Positions 1 to 8,652 are shown, numbered from the stretch's first letter. The stretch is 64,000 bases of DNA from Burkholderia ubonensis subsp. mesacidophila (GCF_002097715.1 NZ_CP020738.1:2356001-2420000); one strand, 5' to 3'. Made by a program: numbers and translations. The notes: generated by a model not told the origin, from the sequence alone.

Positions 1-107
1 GCGGATACCGGAGTGGAACAGTCCGGTAAGCATGATCGTGCCGGGTGAAGCGCCGCCGAAGCGGGGGTGAAGCGAATGTGTGGCGAACGTGAAGCGGGCT
101 CCGGGGC

Positions 108-1562
108 TCAGCCCGCCGACGGCAGCGTCAGCGTCGCGCAGGCACCGCCCTCCTCGCGATTGGCGAGCGCGATGCCGCCGTGGTGCAGCATCGCGACCTC
201 GCGCACGAAGCACAGGCCAAGGCCCGTGCTGCGATCGCGGCCGTCCGGCCGCGGCAGCGAATAGAACCGCTCGAACACCCGAGCCATCGCGTAGTCGGGA
301 ATGCCCGGGCCGTCGTCCGTCACGCGGATCGCGGTGACGTGCGTCCTGCCCGCCGCCTGCCGCTCCACCGCGACCTTGACGACGCTGCCGCGCGGCGCGA
401 AATCCAGCGCGTTCTCCAGCAGGTTGCCGAGCGCCTGGCGCAGCAGGAATGCATCGCCTGCCACGACCGCGGCGTCCCCGCGCGCCGCCGGCCGCTCCAG
501 TTGCAGCGTCACCCCGCGCTGCCGCGCGCGCGGCTCGGCATCCTCCAGCAGCTGTTCGAGCAGCGGCGTCAACGCGACCGTTTCGTGCACCGACAGGCGC
601 TGCTTCTGCTCGACCTCGGCCAGCGCCAGCAGCTTGCGGATCATGTGCTCGAGACGGCCGGCCTGGTGACGGATGTTGTCCGTGAAGCGCCGGCGGTGCG
701 CGACGGGCATCTCTTCCTGCAGCAGCTCGGCCGCGCCGCTGATGGCCGCGAGCGGGCTCTTCATCTCGTGCGTGAGCGTGTGGATGTAGTTCTCGACGTA
801 CTGCCGGTCCTCGAGGCGCTGGTGCATGCTCTCCACCGCGCGCCCGAGTTCCGCGAGCTCGTTGGCGCCCTGCAGCGGCATGACCGCGCGCTCGCCCGAC
901 GCGATCGTGCGCGCATAGCGCTGCAGCCGGCGCAGGCCGAGCACCAGCCACCACGTGCACGCGACGCCGATCAGGATCGCGCCGCCCATCAGCAGCGCCC
1001 CGTACAGCATGATCTTGCGCTGGCTGCGCGCGATGAACGGCGCGACGGCCTGGTTCGGCTTCGCGATGGTCAGCACGCCGATGATCGCGTTGCCCTTGCG
1101 GATCGGCGCGGCGACGTGCATCACGGTGCTGCCTTCGTCGTTCGGGTCCACGCGCGTGCTGCGCGCGCCGTACTCGCCGCGCAGCGTCCGGTAGACGTCG
1201 TTCCAGCGCGAATAGTCCTGGCCGAGCGCCTCGCCCGCCGAGTCGTAACGCACGATCCCGTGCGCGTCGGTGACGTAGATGCGGTAGCTGATCGTGTCCT
1301 TGCGCATGCCCCAGACATCCGCGCGCACCGGGCTCGCATGCAGCTTTTCGAGCTGCCGGGCAAAGGCGCCGTCGCCGATGTGGCCGCTCGCCATGTCGTC
1401 GGCGGCGAGCGTGGCGAGCACCTGGGCCGTGTCGACCAGCGTGTCCTCCATCGCTTCGCGCACGCCCGGTTTGACTTCCTGGACGAACACCCGCAGCGTG
1501 ATCAGCGCCGCGAGGCCGACGATCAGGAAGAAGCCGAAAAAGATCCGCAGTCCGATATGCAT
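108..1562 (-). CDS. creC: Sensor histidine kinase CreC
   Basis: This 484-residue inner-membrane sensor kinase would phosphorylate the response regulator encoded just upstream. Seen in the sequence: a transmembrane helix near residues 8-24, a periplasmic sensor segment with YDSAG...GQDYSRWND typical of CreC, a second helix near 185-207, a HAMP-like linker, the H-box HTLTHEMKSP with His265, the N-box around LGNLLENALDF (378-388), and G-boxes DDGPG (416-420) and STGLGL (445-450). All catalytic motifs are intact and the length matches enteric CreC (about 474). It follows creB by 15 bases, so the two are co-transcribed. In enterobacteria CreBC responds to carbon source and, in related bacteria, to beta-lactam exposure. 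Whether creD lies beyond the left edge cannot be seen. Confidence 0.93.
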   Translation of the reverse strand: MHIGLRIFFGFFLIVGLAALITLRVFVQEVKPGVREAMEDTLVDTAQVLATLAADDMASGHIGDGAFARQLEKLHASPVRADVWGMRKDTISYRIYVTDAHGIVRYDSAGEALGQDYSRWNDVYRTLRGEYGARSTRVDPNDEGSTVMHVAAPIRKGNAIIGVLTIAKPNQAVAPFIARSQRKIMLYGALLMGGAILIGVACTWWLVLGLRRLQRYARTIASGERAVMPLQGANELAELGRAVESMHQRLEDRQYVENYIHTLTHEMKSPLAAISGAAELLQEEMPVAHRRRFTDNIRHQAGRLEHMIRKLLALAEVEQKQRLSVHETVALTPLLEQLLEDAEPRARQRGVTLQLERPAARGDAAVVAGDAFLLRQALGNLLENALDFAPRGSVVKVAVERQAAGRTHVTAIRVTDDGPGIPDYAMARVFERFYSLPRPDGRDRSTGLGLCFVREVAMLHHGGIALANREEGGACATLTLPSAG

Positions 1563-1577
1563 GTGGAGTGGCCCGCG

Positions 1578-2279
1578 TTACGGTTGCAGCGAATAGCCCA
1601 TCCCGCGATGGGTGCGGATCGGGTCGCGCGCCGGATCGATCGCACGCAGCTTCGCGCGCAGCGTCTTGATGTGGGTGTCGACCGTGCGGTCGGTCGTGTC
1701 GATCGCGTCGCGCCACACGAGGTCCATCAGCTGGTCGCGCGAATAGATGCGCCCGGGGTGCCGGACCAGCAGCGCCAGCAGGCCGAATTCGTAGCGCGTC
1801 AGGTTCAGCGTCTGGCCGAGCCACGCAAGCCGCGCGCCGTCCACGTCCAGCGCGAAGCCCGGCGCCACGTCCGGCGCGCTCGGCCCCTGCGCGGGCGGCG
1901 GCACGGCCGGCCGGCTGAGCCGGCGCAGGATCACCCGCACCCGCGCAGCCAGCTCGCGCGGGGAAAACGGCTTGACCACGTAGTCGTCCGCGCCGATTTC
2001 CAGTCCGACGATCCGGTCGATCTCGTCGTGCCTGGCGGTGAGGAAGATCACCGGCACGTCCGTGAACGTGCGCAGCGTCCGGCAGACTTCGAAGCCGCTG
2101 ATGTCGGGCAGGCCGACGTCGAGCACGACGAGATCGAAGCGCGCTTCGCGCAGGCGTTCGAGCGCGGCATGCCCGAGCGTGCAGTGCACGGTCTGCATGC
2201 CGTCCGTGCCGAGCGCGTAGACGATCGTGTCCGCGATGGCCATTTCGTCTTCGACCACCAGGATATTGGGTTGAGTCAT
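1578..2279 (-). CDS. creB: Response regulator CreB (OmpR family)
   Basis: This is a 233-residue cytoplasmic transcription factor, partner of the CreC kinase downstream. The receiver domain (about 1-120) has the acidic pocket EDE (10-12), phospho-acceptor Asp54 in VVLDVGLPD, and Lys103 in VVKPFSPREL. An OmpR-type winged helix fills about 140-233, ending in the usual RTHRGMGYSL. The ATG at 2279 was chosen because MTQPNILVVEDE is the canonical start of the receiver; the frame stays open far upstream but that extension is low-complexity and has no homology features. The 125 bases upstream (2280-2404) hold only its promoter region. CreB normally binds cre-tag direct repeats (TTCAC-N6-TTCAC); I did not find a clear one here. 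Confidence 0.92.
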   Translation of the reverse strand: MTQPNILVVEDEMAIADTIVYALGTDGMQTVHCTLGHAALERLREARFDLVVLDVGLPDISGFEVCRTLRTFTDVPVIFLTARHDEIDRIVGLEIGADDYVVKPFSPRELAARVRVILRRLSRPAVPPPAQGPSAPDVAPGFALDVDGARLAWLGQTLNLTRYEFGLLALLVRHPGRIYSRDQLMDLVWRDAIDTTDRTVDTHIKTLRAKLRAIDPARDPIRTHRGMGYSLQP

Positions 2280-2404
2280 TGTTTTTGGGTCTGCTCGCAC
2301 TATGCGGTCCGATATTTTACGCACGGCACCGGCAGGCCCATCGAAAAACGCCGGCCGCGGATGTCCGCCCCGGCGTTGCGCCGGTCGCGCGGCGCGGCGC
2401 CAGC

Positions 2405-3118
2405 CTACTCGACCCGGCCGGTCACCGGAATCCACGCGCCGCGGATCGCCTGCGCATCCGCGGACAGCAGGAACCCGATCGTCGCCGCGATCTGGTGCGG
2501 CTGGACCCAGCGCGTGAAATCCGCATCGGGCATGTCCTTGCGGTTCTGCGGCGTGTCGATGATGCTCGGCGCGATCGCGTTGACCGTCACGCCCGTGTCG
2601 CGCAGCTCCGCCGCGAGCGCTTCGGTCAGCCGCGCGACGCCCGACTTCGCGGCCGCATACGCGCCCATGCCGGGCCCCGCCTTGAGCGCCGCGCCCGCGC
2701 CGATGTTGACGATCCGGCCCGACGGACGTTGCAGCAGATGCGGCAGCGCCGCCTTCGACGCGTTCAGCGCCGTCTTCACGTTGAGCGCATACATCCGGTC
2801 CCAGGTGGCGACGTCGCCGTCGGCCACCGTTTCCCATGCGAACGCGCCCGCGATGTTGAGCAGCGCATCGAGCCGGCCGAACTCGCGCTGCACGGCATCG
2901 AGCGCCTGCACGGCGGCCTGCTCGTCGACCAGGTCCACGCCGCCGACGCGGTACGCGCCGTCAAGCCCGGCGGGCAGCGTTTCCGCGGCCGGCGCCGCGC
3001 CCCGGCCGATCAGCGCGATGCGCGCACCTCGCGCGCCCAGCCACGCCGCCGTCGCGAGGCCGAGATGACCGAAGCCGCCGGTGATCGCCACCACCGATCC
3101 GTTGATGCCGGTTTCCAT
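2405..3118 (-). CDS. SDR family oxidoreductase lacking the usual catalytic serine
   Basis: This 237-residue classical short-chain dehydrogenase/reductase has the nucleotide motif TGGFGHLG (13-20), the structural motif NIAGAF in place of NNAG, and the catalytic pair Tyr and Lys in AYAAAK. The position 13 residues before that Tyr, which is Ser in FabG-like enzymes, is Ala in the run NIGAGAAL, so the catalytic triad looks incomplete. The ATG at 3118 is set by a strong AGGAGG Shine-Dalgarno 7-8 bases upstream and by the SDR N-terminus. Substrate is unknown. It is transcribed alone, away from the DapB-like gene at 3348 and upstream of creB with a 125-base gap. Confidence 0.85.
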   Translation of the reverse strand: METGINGSVVAITGGFGHLGLATAAWLGARGARIALIGRGAAPAAETLPAGLDGAYRVGGVDLVDEQAAVQALDAVQREFGRLDALLNIAGAFAWETVADGDVATWDRMYALNVKTALNASKAALPHLLQRPSGRIVNIGAGAALKAGPGMGAYAAAKSGVARLTEALAAELRDTGVTVNAIAPSIIDTPQNRKDMPDADFTRWVQPHQIAATIGFLLSADAQAIRGAWIPVTGRVE

Positions 3119-3347
3119 CGATTCCACCTCCTGGTTGGTCGATTGCGGTGCGCATGCGATGTGCGGTGTACGCGCCGCCCTCGGCCATTCTGGCATGCAT
3201 GCGCGCCGCCGGCCGGCGCGCGCGCCGATGTCCGGGCATAATGCGTCCGGCAAATCGGGGCGCTGGCGCATCGAACCGTTTCATCCGTCAACGCAACGGT
3301 GCGCGAAACGCCCGAATCGTTTCATCGAATCTCATCCAGTCAATCAC

Positions 3348-4022
3348 ATGCAAGTCGTCGTCGTTGGTTCAGGCAAGCTGGCAACCGAGCTGCTCCGCTC
3401 GCACAACCTGGACACCCCTTATCAGGTCGTATCGTGGTCGGACAGCGCGCGAGCGGACGTCGCGTCGATCGTCGTACACGCGGGGTCCGGCCGGGAACTC
3501 CCCGCCGTGATCGCGTTCTGCAACGCGACCGGTTCGCCGCTCGTCGAGCTTTCCACGGGCTCCGATCTCGAAACCGGGTCTCACGATTTCCCGGTCGTGC
3601 TCTGTCCGAACACGAATATCCTGATGCTCAAGTTCATGAGCATGCTGGAAACGAGCGGCCATCTGTTTCGCAACTGCGATATCAGCCTCGTCGAATCGCA
3701 TCAGGCAACGAAGACGTCCGTGCCCGGCACCGCGGTCGGCATCGGCCGATCGCTCGGCTTGCAGCCGCAGGACATCCAGTCGGTGCGGGACCCCGACGTG
3801 CAGCGCCGCGAGCTGCACATCCCCGACGACGAACTCGGCCGCCACGCGTATCATCGGGTCCGCATCGAAGACGGCGCCTGCAGCCTGCAGCTCGAATCGC
3901 GCGTCTACGGTGCGTCGCCCTACGCGGACGGCGTGTCGCGCATCGTCGAAGCGGTGGGCCGCCACGCGCTCGAAAAGCGCCGCTATCCGGTGATGGAGTT
4001 CGTGCGCAACGGCTGGCTGTAG
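3348..4022 (+). CDS. Dihydrodipicolinate reductase-like protein
   Basis: This 224-residue protein starts with a Rossmann-like VVVGSGKLATELL. Residues 118-131 read ESHQATKTSVPGTA, aligning with the active-site block EAHHRHKVDAPSGTA of DapB. The His and Lys equivalent to E. coli H159 and K163 are kept, but the second His is Gln and one residue is deleted before GTA. The C-terminal part resembles the DapB catalytic domain. It is shorter than DapB (about 270) and the N-terminal nucleotide motif is atypical, so it is more likely a paralogue acting on another substrate than the lysine-pathway enzyme. The ATG at 3348 is where the Rossmann strand begins. It converges with the SDR ending at 4043, 20 bases away. 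Confidence 0.75.
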   Translation: MQVVVVGSGKLATELLRSHNLDTPYQVVSWSDSARADVASIVVHAGSGRELPAVIAFCNATGSPLVELSTGSDLETGSHDFPVVLCPNTNILMLKFMSMLETSGHLFRNCDISLVESHQATKTSVPGTAVGIGRSLGLQPQDIQSVRDPDVQRRELHIPDDELGRHAYHRVRIEDGACSLQLESRVYGASPYADGVSRIVEAVGRHALEKRRYPVMEFVRNGWL

Positions 4023-4042
4023 CCGCGCCTCGTCCTCGGCCG

Positions 4043-4846
4043 TCACGCGAGGACCGCCCCGCTCTCCGGCAACGTCGCGCCGCCGTCGACGACGATCGTC
4101 TGTCCGGTCACATACGACGCATCCGCGGACGCGAGAAACAGCATTGCATTCGCGACATCCTCCGGCTCGCCCATCCTCGCGAGCGGAATGTCGCGCGCGA
4201 TCTGCGCGGCGACCGACGCACCGCCGAGATTGTCCGCCGCCGGCGTCCGGATCATCCCCGGCTCGACGCCATTGACCGTCACGTTGCTGCGCGCGAGTTC
4301 CAGCGCCGCCGCCCGAATGAAGCCGTTCACGCCCGCCTTCGATGCCGCGTAATGCGCGAGCCCCGGATACGCGACGCGCGGCCCCGTGACCGACGACGTG
4401 ACGAGCAGCCGCCCCGCCCCCGCGCGGACGAACGCCGGCAGCGCCGCCTGCGCGAGCCAGAACAGCGCGGACAGGTTGACGGACAGCGTCCGCTCGAGCA
4501 GCGCTTCGTCGATCCGTGCGAACGGCGTCAGCGGAAAGTACGCGGCGTTATGGACGACGACGTCGAGCCGCCCGCCGTCCCGCTCGACCGCCGCGACGAG
4601 CGCGTTCAGTTCGTCGCGGCTCGCCGCATCGACGCGATACGCGCGCGCCGTTCCGCCCGCGTCGGCGATCGCCGCCGCCTGCGCGGCGGCGGCTTCCTGC
4701 TTCAGGTCAGCGAGCGCCACGGCCGCGCCGGCCTGCGCGAAGCGCCGCGCGATCGCCGCGCCGATGCCCTGCGCGGCGCCCGTGACCAGCACGACCCGTC
4801 CGGCGAAATCCGCGTTCAGCCGGCCGCTGCCGAGCGCGGCGCTCAT
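4043..4846 (-). CDS. SDR family oxidoreductase
   Basis: This is a 267-residue NAD(P)-dependent short-chain dehydrogenase. It shows TGAAQGIG as the cofactor-binding loop, HNAAYF in place of NNAG, the catalytic Ser in TSSVTG, and YAASK with Tyr and Lys; the C-terminus TGQTIVVDGGATLP is typical of FabG-type SDRs. Its ATG at 4846 overlaps the stop of the upstream moaF gene in an ATGA arrangement, so the two are translationally coupled. The neighbour and the divergent AraC regulator suggest a small regulated catabolic unit; the substrate cannot be told from sequence. Confidence 0.9.
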   Translation of the reverse strand: MSAALGSGRLNADFAGRVVLVTGAAQGIGAAIARRFAQAGAAVALADLKQEAAAAQAAAIADAGGTARAYRVDAASRDELNALVAAVERDGGRLDVVVHNAAYFPLTPFARIDEALLERTLSVNLSALFWLAQAALPAFVRAGAGRLLVTSSVTGPRVAYPGLAHYAASKAGVNGFIRAAALELARSNVTVNGVEPGMIRTPAADNLGGASVAAQIARDIPLARMGEPEDVANAMLFLASADASYVTGQTIVVDGGATLPESGAVLA

Positions 4847-5733
4847 TGCCCGGCCTCGCCGTCGCGCGGATGCACGGTTTCGTTCAGCACGCGCGCATGC
4901 GCGCCGACCGGGAAATTCGACAGCGACCCGAAATCGCCGCCCCGATAGCCGAAGATCTTGCCGTCCGTCTTGCGCTGTGCGAGATCGATCAGCACGACGC
5001 CGAGCGTCGGCACCACCTTCTCGCGCCACACGAACAGGTACAGCGCGTCCGCGAGCTTGAAACAGTGGCAGCGGTCCACGTCGGCCAGCCCGCGCTCGAC
5101 GCCTTCCAGGCATTGCCACGCATAGAAGTGCTCGTTCAGGTAGATGTGCTCGTAGCATTCGGTCGGACTGTAGCGATACATCGTCCGCTTGCCGATCAGC
5201 TCGCGGGTCGGCGCGTGCAGCGGCCCCGGCTGCGCATGGCCGCCGATGGTGCCGTGCCGGAATGCGACGCCGACACCGGTCAGCGGCAGCCCGTGCGCGA
5301 CGCGCGTGAAGGCGTCGATGCGCGTGTCCGCCTCGGTCGGCAGCGTCCCGGTCACCGACGTCCACACGCCGCGCTCCGTGTCGATCACGAGGCTCACCGA
5401 CGTCGCGCGCGCGGTCGAATCGACATAGTCGACGAAGACCAGCCCGCCGCGCAGTTGCGTCACGCGGCACGGCTCGCAGCCCTCTTCACCGGTTGCCGCA
5501 TCACGCCACTGCAGCATGCGCGGCCCGAACGTATAGACGCGCGATGCGCCGGATGCGTCGTCGAGCGCGAGGGTCTGTCCCGCGAGCGCATCGGCGGGCG
5601 CAACGAGGTTCGCGTCCGGCGCGAAGCCGTCCGCGAGCGCGCCCACCTGGATGAATACCGGATCCTGTCGTTCCACTGCCGTCTCCCGCGCAGCTTCAGG
5701 CCCGGCGGGCCGTGTACGCTGCTCTTTCGACAT
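4843..5733 (-). CDS. moaF: MoaF family protein
   Basis: This 296-residue cytoplasmic protein has the two-part layout of the MoaF family. The N-terminal half is a beta-rich lipocalin-like domain. The C-terminal half carries the conserved blocks YRYSPTECYEHIYLNEHFY, WQCLEGVERGLAD and LYLFVWREKVVPTLGVVLID, followed by GKIFGYRGGDFGSLSNFPVGA. The family is often labelled molybdenum cofactor biosynthesis F, but moaF was named from a monoamine-regulated operon of Klebsiella, and a role in cofactor synthesis is unproven. It is first in a two-gene operon with an SDR (ATGA overlap) and diverges from an AraC regulator that starts 113 bases away. Confidence 0.78.
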   Translation of the reverse strand: MSKEQRTRPAGPEAARETAVERQDPVFIQVGALADGFAPDANLVAPADALAGQTLALDDASGASRVYTFGPRMLQWRDAATGEEGCEPCRVTQLRGGLVFVDYVDSTARATSVSLVIDTERGVWTSVTGTLPTEADTRIDAFTRVAHGLPLTGVGVAFRHGTIGGHAQPGPLHAPTRELIGKRTMYRYSPTECYEHIYLNEHFYAWQCLEGVERGLADVDRCHCFKLADALYLFVWREKVVPTLGVVLIDLAQRKTDGKIFGYRGGDFGSLSNFPVGAHARVLNETVHPRDGEAGQ

Positions 5734-5845
5734 GGTGCTTGCAGTGCGCGGCGCGCGGTATCGGCCAAATGGATGAACTGCGCGCGCCGGCCGAACGCGC
5801 TAAAGTGCGTCTGATCCGCGCCGGCCCGGCGCGCGAGGAGCACAC

Positions 5846-6646
5846 ATGCATCGCGTCACGCATTACCGCCGCACCTGTGAAGGCGTCGAGGCGATCAGCC
5901 TCGATTCCGACCGCGCGTTCCCGCGACACGCGCATGACGAATTCGGCGTCGGCTTGATCGTCAGCGGCGCGCACCGGTCGTGGAGCGGCCGCGGGCAGGT
6001 CGACGCGCAGGCCGGCGACGCGATCATGGTCAACCCGGGCGAAGTGCACGACGGCGCGCCGCTCGGCAGCGACGCAGGCCGAAGCTGGCGAATGCTGTAC
6101 CTCGCGCCCGCGCTCGTCGCGCGCGTCGCGGCCGAAGAAGGGCTCGGCGAAGTCGAGCTCGCGCATCCTTCGGTGCGCGACGCGCGGCTGGCCGCCGCCG
6201 TGAGCCGGCTCTACGCGCGCATCGTCGGCGACGAGGACGGCACGCCGCTCGCCCGCGACGAAGCGCTCGTGATGCTCGTCGCGGGGCTGCTCGCGCGGCA
6301 TGCGAACCGCGCGCTGCCCGCGCCCGGCGCCACGCCCGCGATCCGCGCCGCGCGGGAACGGCTCGATGCGGCCCCCGCCGCGCCGGTCTCGCTCGCGGAA
6401 CTGGCGGGCTTGAGCGGCATCAGCCGCTTCCAGTTGCTGCGCGGCTTTGCGCGCGAGCTCGGCATTACGCCGCATGCGTACCTGATCCAGGCGCGTGCGC
6501 GCCTTGCCCGTGCGTTGCTCGCGCGCGGCCACCCGATCGCCAACGCCGCGGCCGAAGCGGGATTCGCCGACCAGAGCCACCTGACGCGCGCGTTTGCGCG
6601 CCAGTTCGGGATCACGCCCGGACAGTTCGCGCAGGCGACGCGATAG
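5846..6646 (+). CDS. AraC family transcriptional regulator with cupin-like sensor
   Basis: This is a 266-residue activator type protein. The N-terminal half contains HAHDEFGVGLIVSGAHRSW and NPGEVHDG, the small-barrel (AraC ligand-binding) signature with conserved His residues. The C-terminal 100 residues hold two helix-turn-helix motifs: SLAELAGLSGISRFQLLRGF and the second ending in AGFADQSHLTRAFARQFGITPGQF. A GAGGAG ribosome-binding site lies 8 bases before the ATG. It is divergent from moaF-SDR with a 112-base shared promoter region, so that operon is its likely target; the downstream EamA exporter at 6733 could be a second target. Confidence 0.9.
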   Translation: MHRVTHYRRTCEGVEAISLDSDRAFPRHAHDEFGVGLIVSGAHRSWSGRGQVDAQAGDAIMVNPGEVHDGAPLGSDAGRSWRMLYLAPALVARVAAEEGLGEVELAHPSVRDARLAAAVSRLYARIVGDEDGTPLARDEALVMLVAGLLARHANRALPAPGATPAIRAARERLDAAPAAPVSLAELAGLSGISRFQLLRGFARELGITPHAYLIQARARLARALLARGHPIANAAAEAGFADQSHLTRAFARQFGITPGQFAQATR

Positions 6647-6732
6647 CCGATGCGGCGCGCGCCGTCATGCGCACCATTACGCTGCAATTTCGTTCAAGAC
6701 GCGCGCCGCCCCGTCACGCGACGATGCGGCGC

Positions 6733-7656
6733 ATGAAGACACGACTGATCGGTTATCTCTATCTCGCCGCCGCGATGACGGGCGTCGGCAGCACCGTCAT
6801 CGCGAGCCGCCTCGCCGCCGGCGGCTTGCCGCCGTTCACCGCGACCGCGCTGCGCTTCCTGATCGCGACACCGTTGCTGTTCGCGTTGATGCGCGCGCAA
6901 CGATTGCGCTGGCCGCGCCTGTCGCGACGCGACGCGGGGCTGCTCGTCGTGCAGGCGGCGGCGGGCGGCGTCGGCTACACGGTGCTGCTGATCTGCGGCA
7001 CGCGGTTGTCGTCGCCGCTCGACGCAGGCGTGATGCTCGGCACGCTGCCCGCGATGTCGACGCTGATCGCCGCCGTGCTGCTCCGCGAGCGGCAGACGCC
7101 GCGCGACTGGGCCGCCGCCGCGCTGGCAACGTGCGGCGTGCTGCTCGTCACGTTCACGCCCGGCCACGCAGCGCCGTCGATGCGGGCGCTGGCCGGCGAC
7201 GCGCTCGTGCTGGCAGCCGTCGCATGCGAAGCCGTGTTCATCCTGCTCAACCGGCGGCTCGCGGTTCCGCTCGCGCCGCTGGCGCTGTCGACGACGATGT
7301 CCGGGCTCGGCTTCGCGCTCGCGCTCGTACCGGCGGCATTCGAATGGCACGCGGCCACGACCGGCTGGACCTCGGGCGCGATCGCGGCAGTCGTCTACTA
7401 CGCGCTGGTGCCGACCGTGCTCGGCTACCTGTGCTGGTATGCGGGTTCGGCACGCACGAGCGGAACCGAAGCGGCGCTGTTCACCGCCTTCGCGCCGGTC
7501 TCTGCGGTGCTGTTCGCCGTGACGCTGTTCGGAGAGACGCTGAACGCCGCGCGGCTTGCCGGCATCGCGCTGGTCGTCGCAGGCGTGCTGGTCGGCGCGC
7601 TGCGGCGCCGCACGACGACGTCGCACACGCGGCGCTCGATCCGCTCGTCCGCGTGA
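6733..7656 (+). CDS. EamA/DMT family transporter
   Basis: This is a 307-residue inner-membrane protein with about ten hydrophobic helices arranged as two EamA repeats (roughly 1-140 and 150-295). The first repeat starts GYLYLAAAMTGVGSTVIASRL; the second carries AYYALVPTVLGYLCWYAGSART and AALFTAFAPVSAVLFAVTLFGETL, typical of drug/metabolite exporters of the DMT superfamily. Start choice is uncertain: ATG at 6724 is in frame nine bases earlier and neither has a strong Shine-Dalgarno. It lies 86 bases after the AraC gene in the same direction. The exported substrate is unknown. Confidence 0.85.
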   Translation: MKTRLIGYLYLAAAMTGVGSTVIASRLAAGGLPPFTATALRFLIATPLLFALMRAQRLRWPRLSRRDAGLLVVQAAAGGVGYTVLLICGTRLSSPLDAGVMLGTLPAMSTLIAAVLLRERQTPRDWAAAALATCGVLLVTFTPGHAAPSMRALAGDALVLAAVACEAVFILLNRRLAVPLAPLALSTTMSGLGFALALVPAAFEWHAATTGWTSGAIAAVVYYALVPTVLGYLCWYAGSARTSGTEAALFTAFAPVSAVLFAVTLFGETLNAARLAGIALVVAGVLVGALRRRTTTSHTRRSIRSSA

Positions 7657-7845
7657 CTCGCGTCACACGCCCCGTCGCATGAAAAACCGGCATCCCTGTT
7701 CATCCGTATGCCGCTCGCCAGGCGAGCATGACATGCTCACGCATGCACTTAAGGAATGTGTCCGCCCGGCGCAAAACCGTTGCGCGCCATCGCGCAAGAT
7801 GCAATATTCGCGTCTCTGAGCGCATCGAAAACAACACGGAAAGCC

Positions 7846-8418
7846 ATGAACAGGAAAGAAGCCAGGACCAAACTCGCGGCCATGCTGTCGGCGGGCTCGA
7901 CGAAGGGCGACGCGTTTGCCGCCCTCTCCGGACAAGGCCTCAAGGATCGCGTGCTGGCGAGCCTGATCGCGTCCCGCCCGGACCCGGAACGCTGCCGGCG
8001 CAACAAGCTGCATGTCCGCATCCTGGTCGGGCTCGGCATCCTGCAACTGCTGTTCAGCCTGTGGGTTGCCGTCACGCTTGCAATCGACGCCGCGACGGTC
8101 GGCCCGGTGACCGCGAGCGACTGGGCGGTGATCGGGCTTTTCCTCGCGATCACGGTGCCGATCTCGCTGCTGTTCATCTGGGGGTTCGCGACGCACCGGG
8201 TCGGCGCCTATCACGCGTACATCGCGCTGCTGATCGTGCAGATGCCAAAGCTGATCGGGCGCCTTGCCGCCGACCTCACCCCTTCGCTGGCCGGCCTTGC
8301 GATCTCGATCGCGCTCGTGGCCTATGTCTATTTCGTCCGCAACCGGCTGTTTCCCGATTACGTGTGGTTCTGGCCGCGCAAGGTGGACAACCGCTACGCG
8401 TTCGTGGAGCACGCCTGA
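7846..8418 (+). CDS. Small integral membrane protein of unknown function
   Basis: This 190-residue protein is not recognised as a named family. Residues 1-55 are soluble and basic (MNRKEARTKLAAML...). They are followed by four hydrophobic segments near 60-80, 95-120, 125-140 and 145-165 and a short aromatic tail FPDYVWFWPRK. The ATG at 7846 follows ACGGAAAG and begins a plausible cytoplasmic helix; an upstream in-frame ATG at 7756 adds a low-complexity run. The gene stands alone and converges on entericidin, with a shared terminator hairpin between. Confidence 0.6.
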   Translation: MNRKEARTKLAAMLSAGSTKGDAFAALSGQGLKDRVLASLIASRPDPERCRRNKLHVRILVGLGILQLLFSLWVAVTLAIDAATVGPVTASDWAVIGLFLAITVPISLLFIWGFATHRVGAYHAYIALLIVQMPKLIGRLAADLTPSLAGLAISIALVAYVYFVRNRLFPDYVWFWPRKVDNRYAFVEHA

Positions 8419-8451
8419 GGCCGCCTGCGCCCGCCCCGACGCAAACAAACG

Positions 8452-8490
8452 GCGCCGTGCCGCCCCGCCATCGCGGGAGCGGCACGGCGC
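8452..8490. terminator. Bidirectional terminator hairpin
   Basis: A perfect 12-base inverted repeat (GCGCCGTGCCGC / GCGGCACGGCGC) with a further inner CCCGC/GCGGG pairing lies between two convergent genes. On the minus strand it is followed by GTTTGTTTG, a T-rich run that fits termination of the entericidin transcript; the plus side has a weaker T content. Confidence 0.7.
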
Positions 8491-8517
8491 TCGTCATTTC
8501 CCGACGCGGTTCGCGGC

Positions 8518-8652
8518 TTACTTCGCCTTTTCCGCGGTGTCGCTGATCGCCTGCCCACCCTTCGAAATATCCTGACCCACACCGGCAACCGTGTTGCAAC
8601 CGGCGAGCGCGGCGGTCACCACCAGCAGCATTGCAGCAATCGTACGCGTCAT
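8518..8652 (-). CDS. Entericidin A/B family lipoprotein
   Basis: This 44-residue lipoprotein has a signal peptide MTRTIAAMLLVVTAAL followed by the lipobox LAGC. The mature part NTVAGVGQDISKGGQAISDTA is the family hallmark. Entericidins are tiny outer-membrane-associated lipoproteins; in E. coli EcnB is a bacteriolytic toxin paired with EcnA. Only one copy is seen here, with no antidote partner beside it. The ATG at 8652 is set by AAGGAG eight bases upstream; the frame is open further but lacks a start with a ribosome site. Terminates at the hairpin at 8452-8490. Confidence 0.9.
   Translation of the reverse strand: MTRTIAAMLLVVTAALAGCNTVAGVGQDISKGGQAISDTAEKAK

Noticed and set aside
1..33. Minus-strand ATG at 33 with an open frame to the left edge (possible creD start)
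   Set aside because: Only eleven codons visible, no good ribosome site, and the sequence does not resemble a CreD start.
180..3068. Very long open frame on the plus strand opposite creBC and the SDR
   Set aside because: It is antisense to three well-supported genes, Arg/His/Ala-rich without domains; it reflects GC-rich codon structure.
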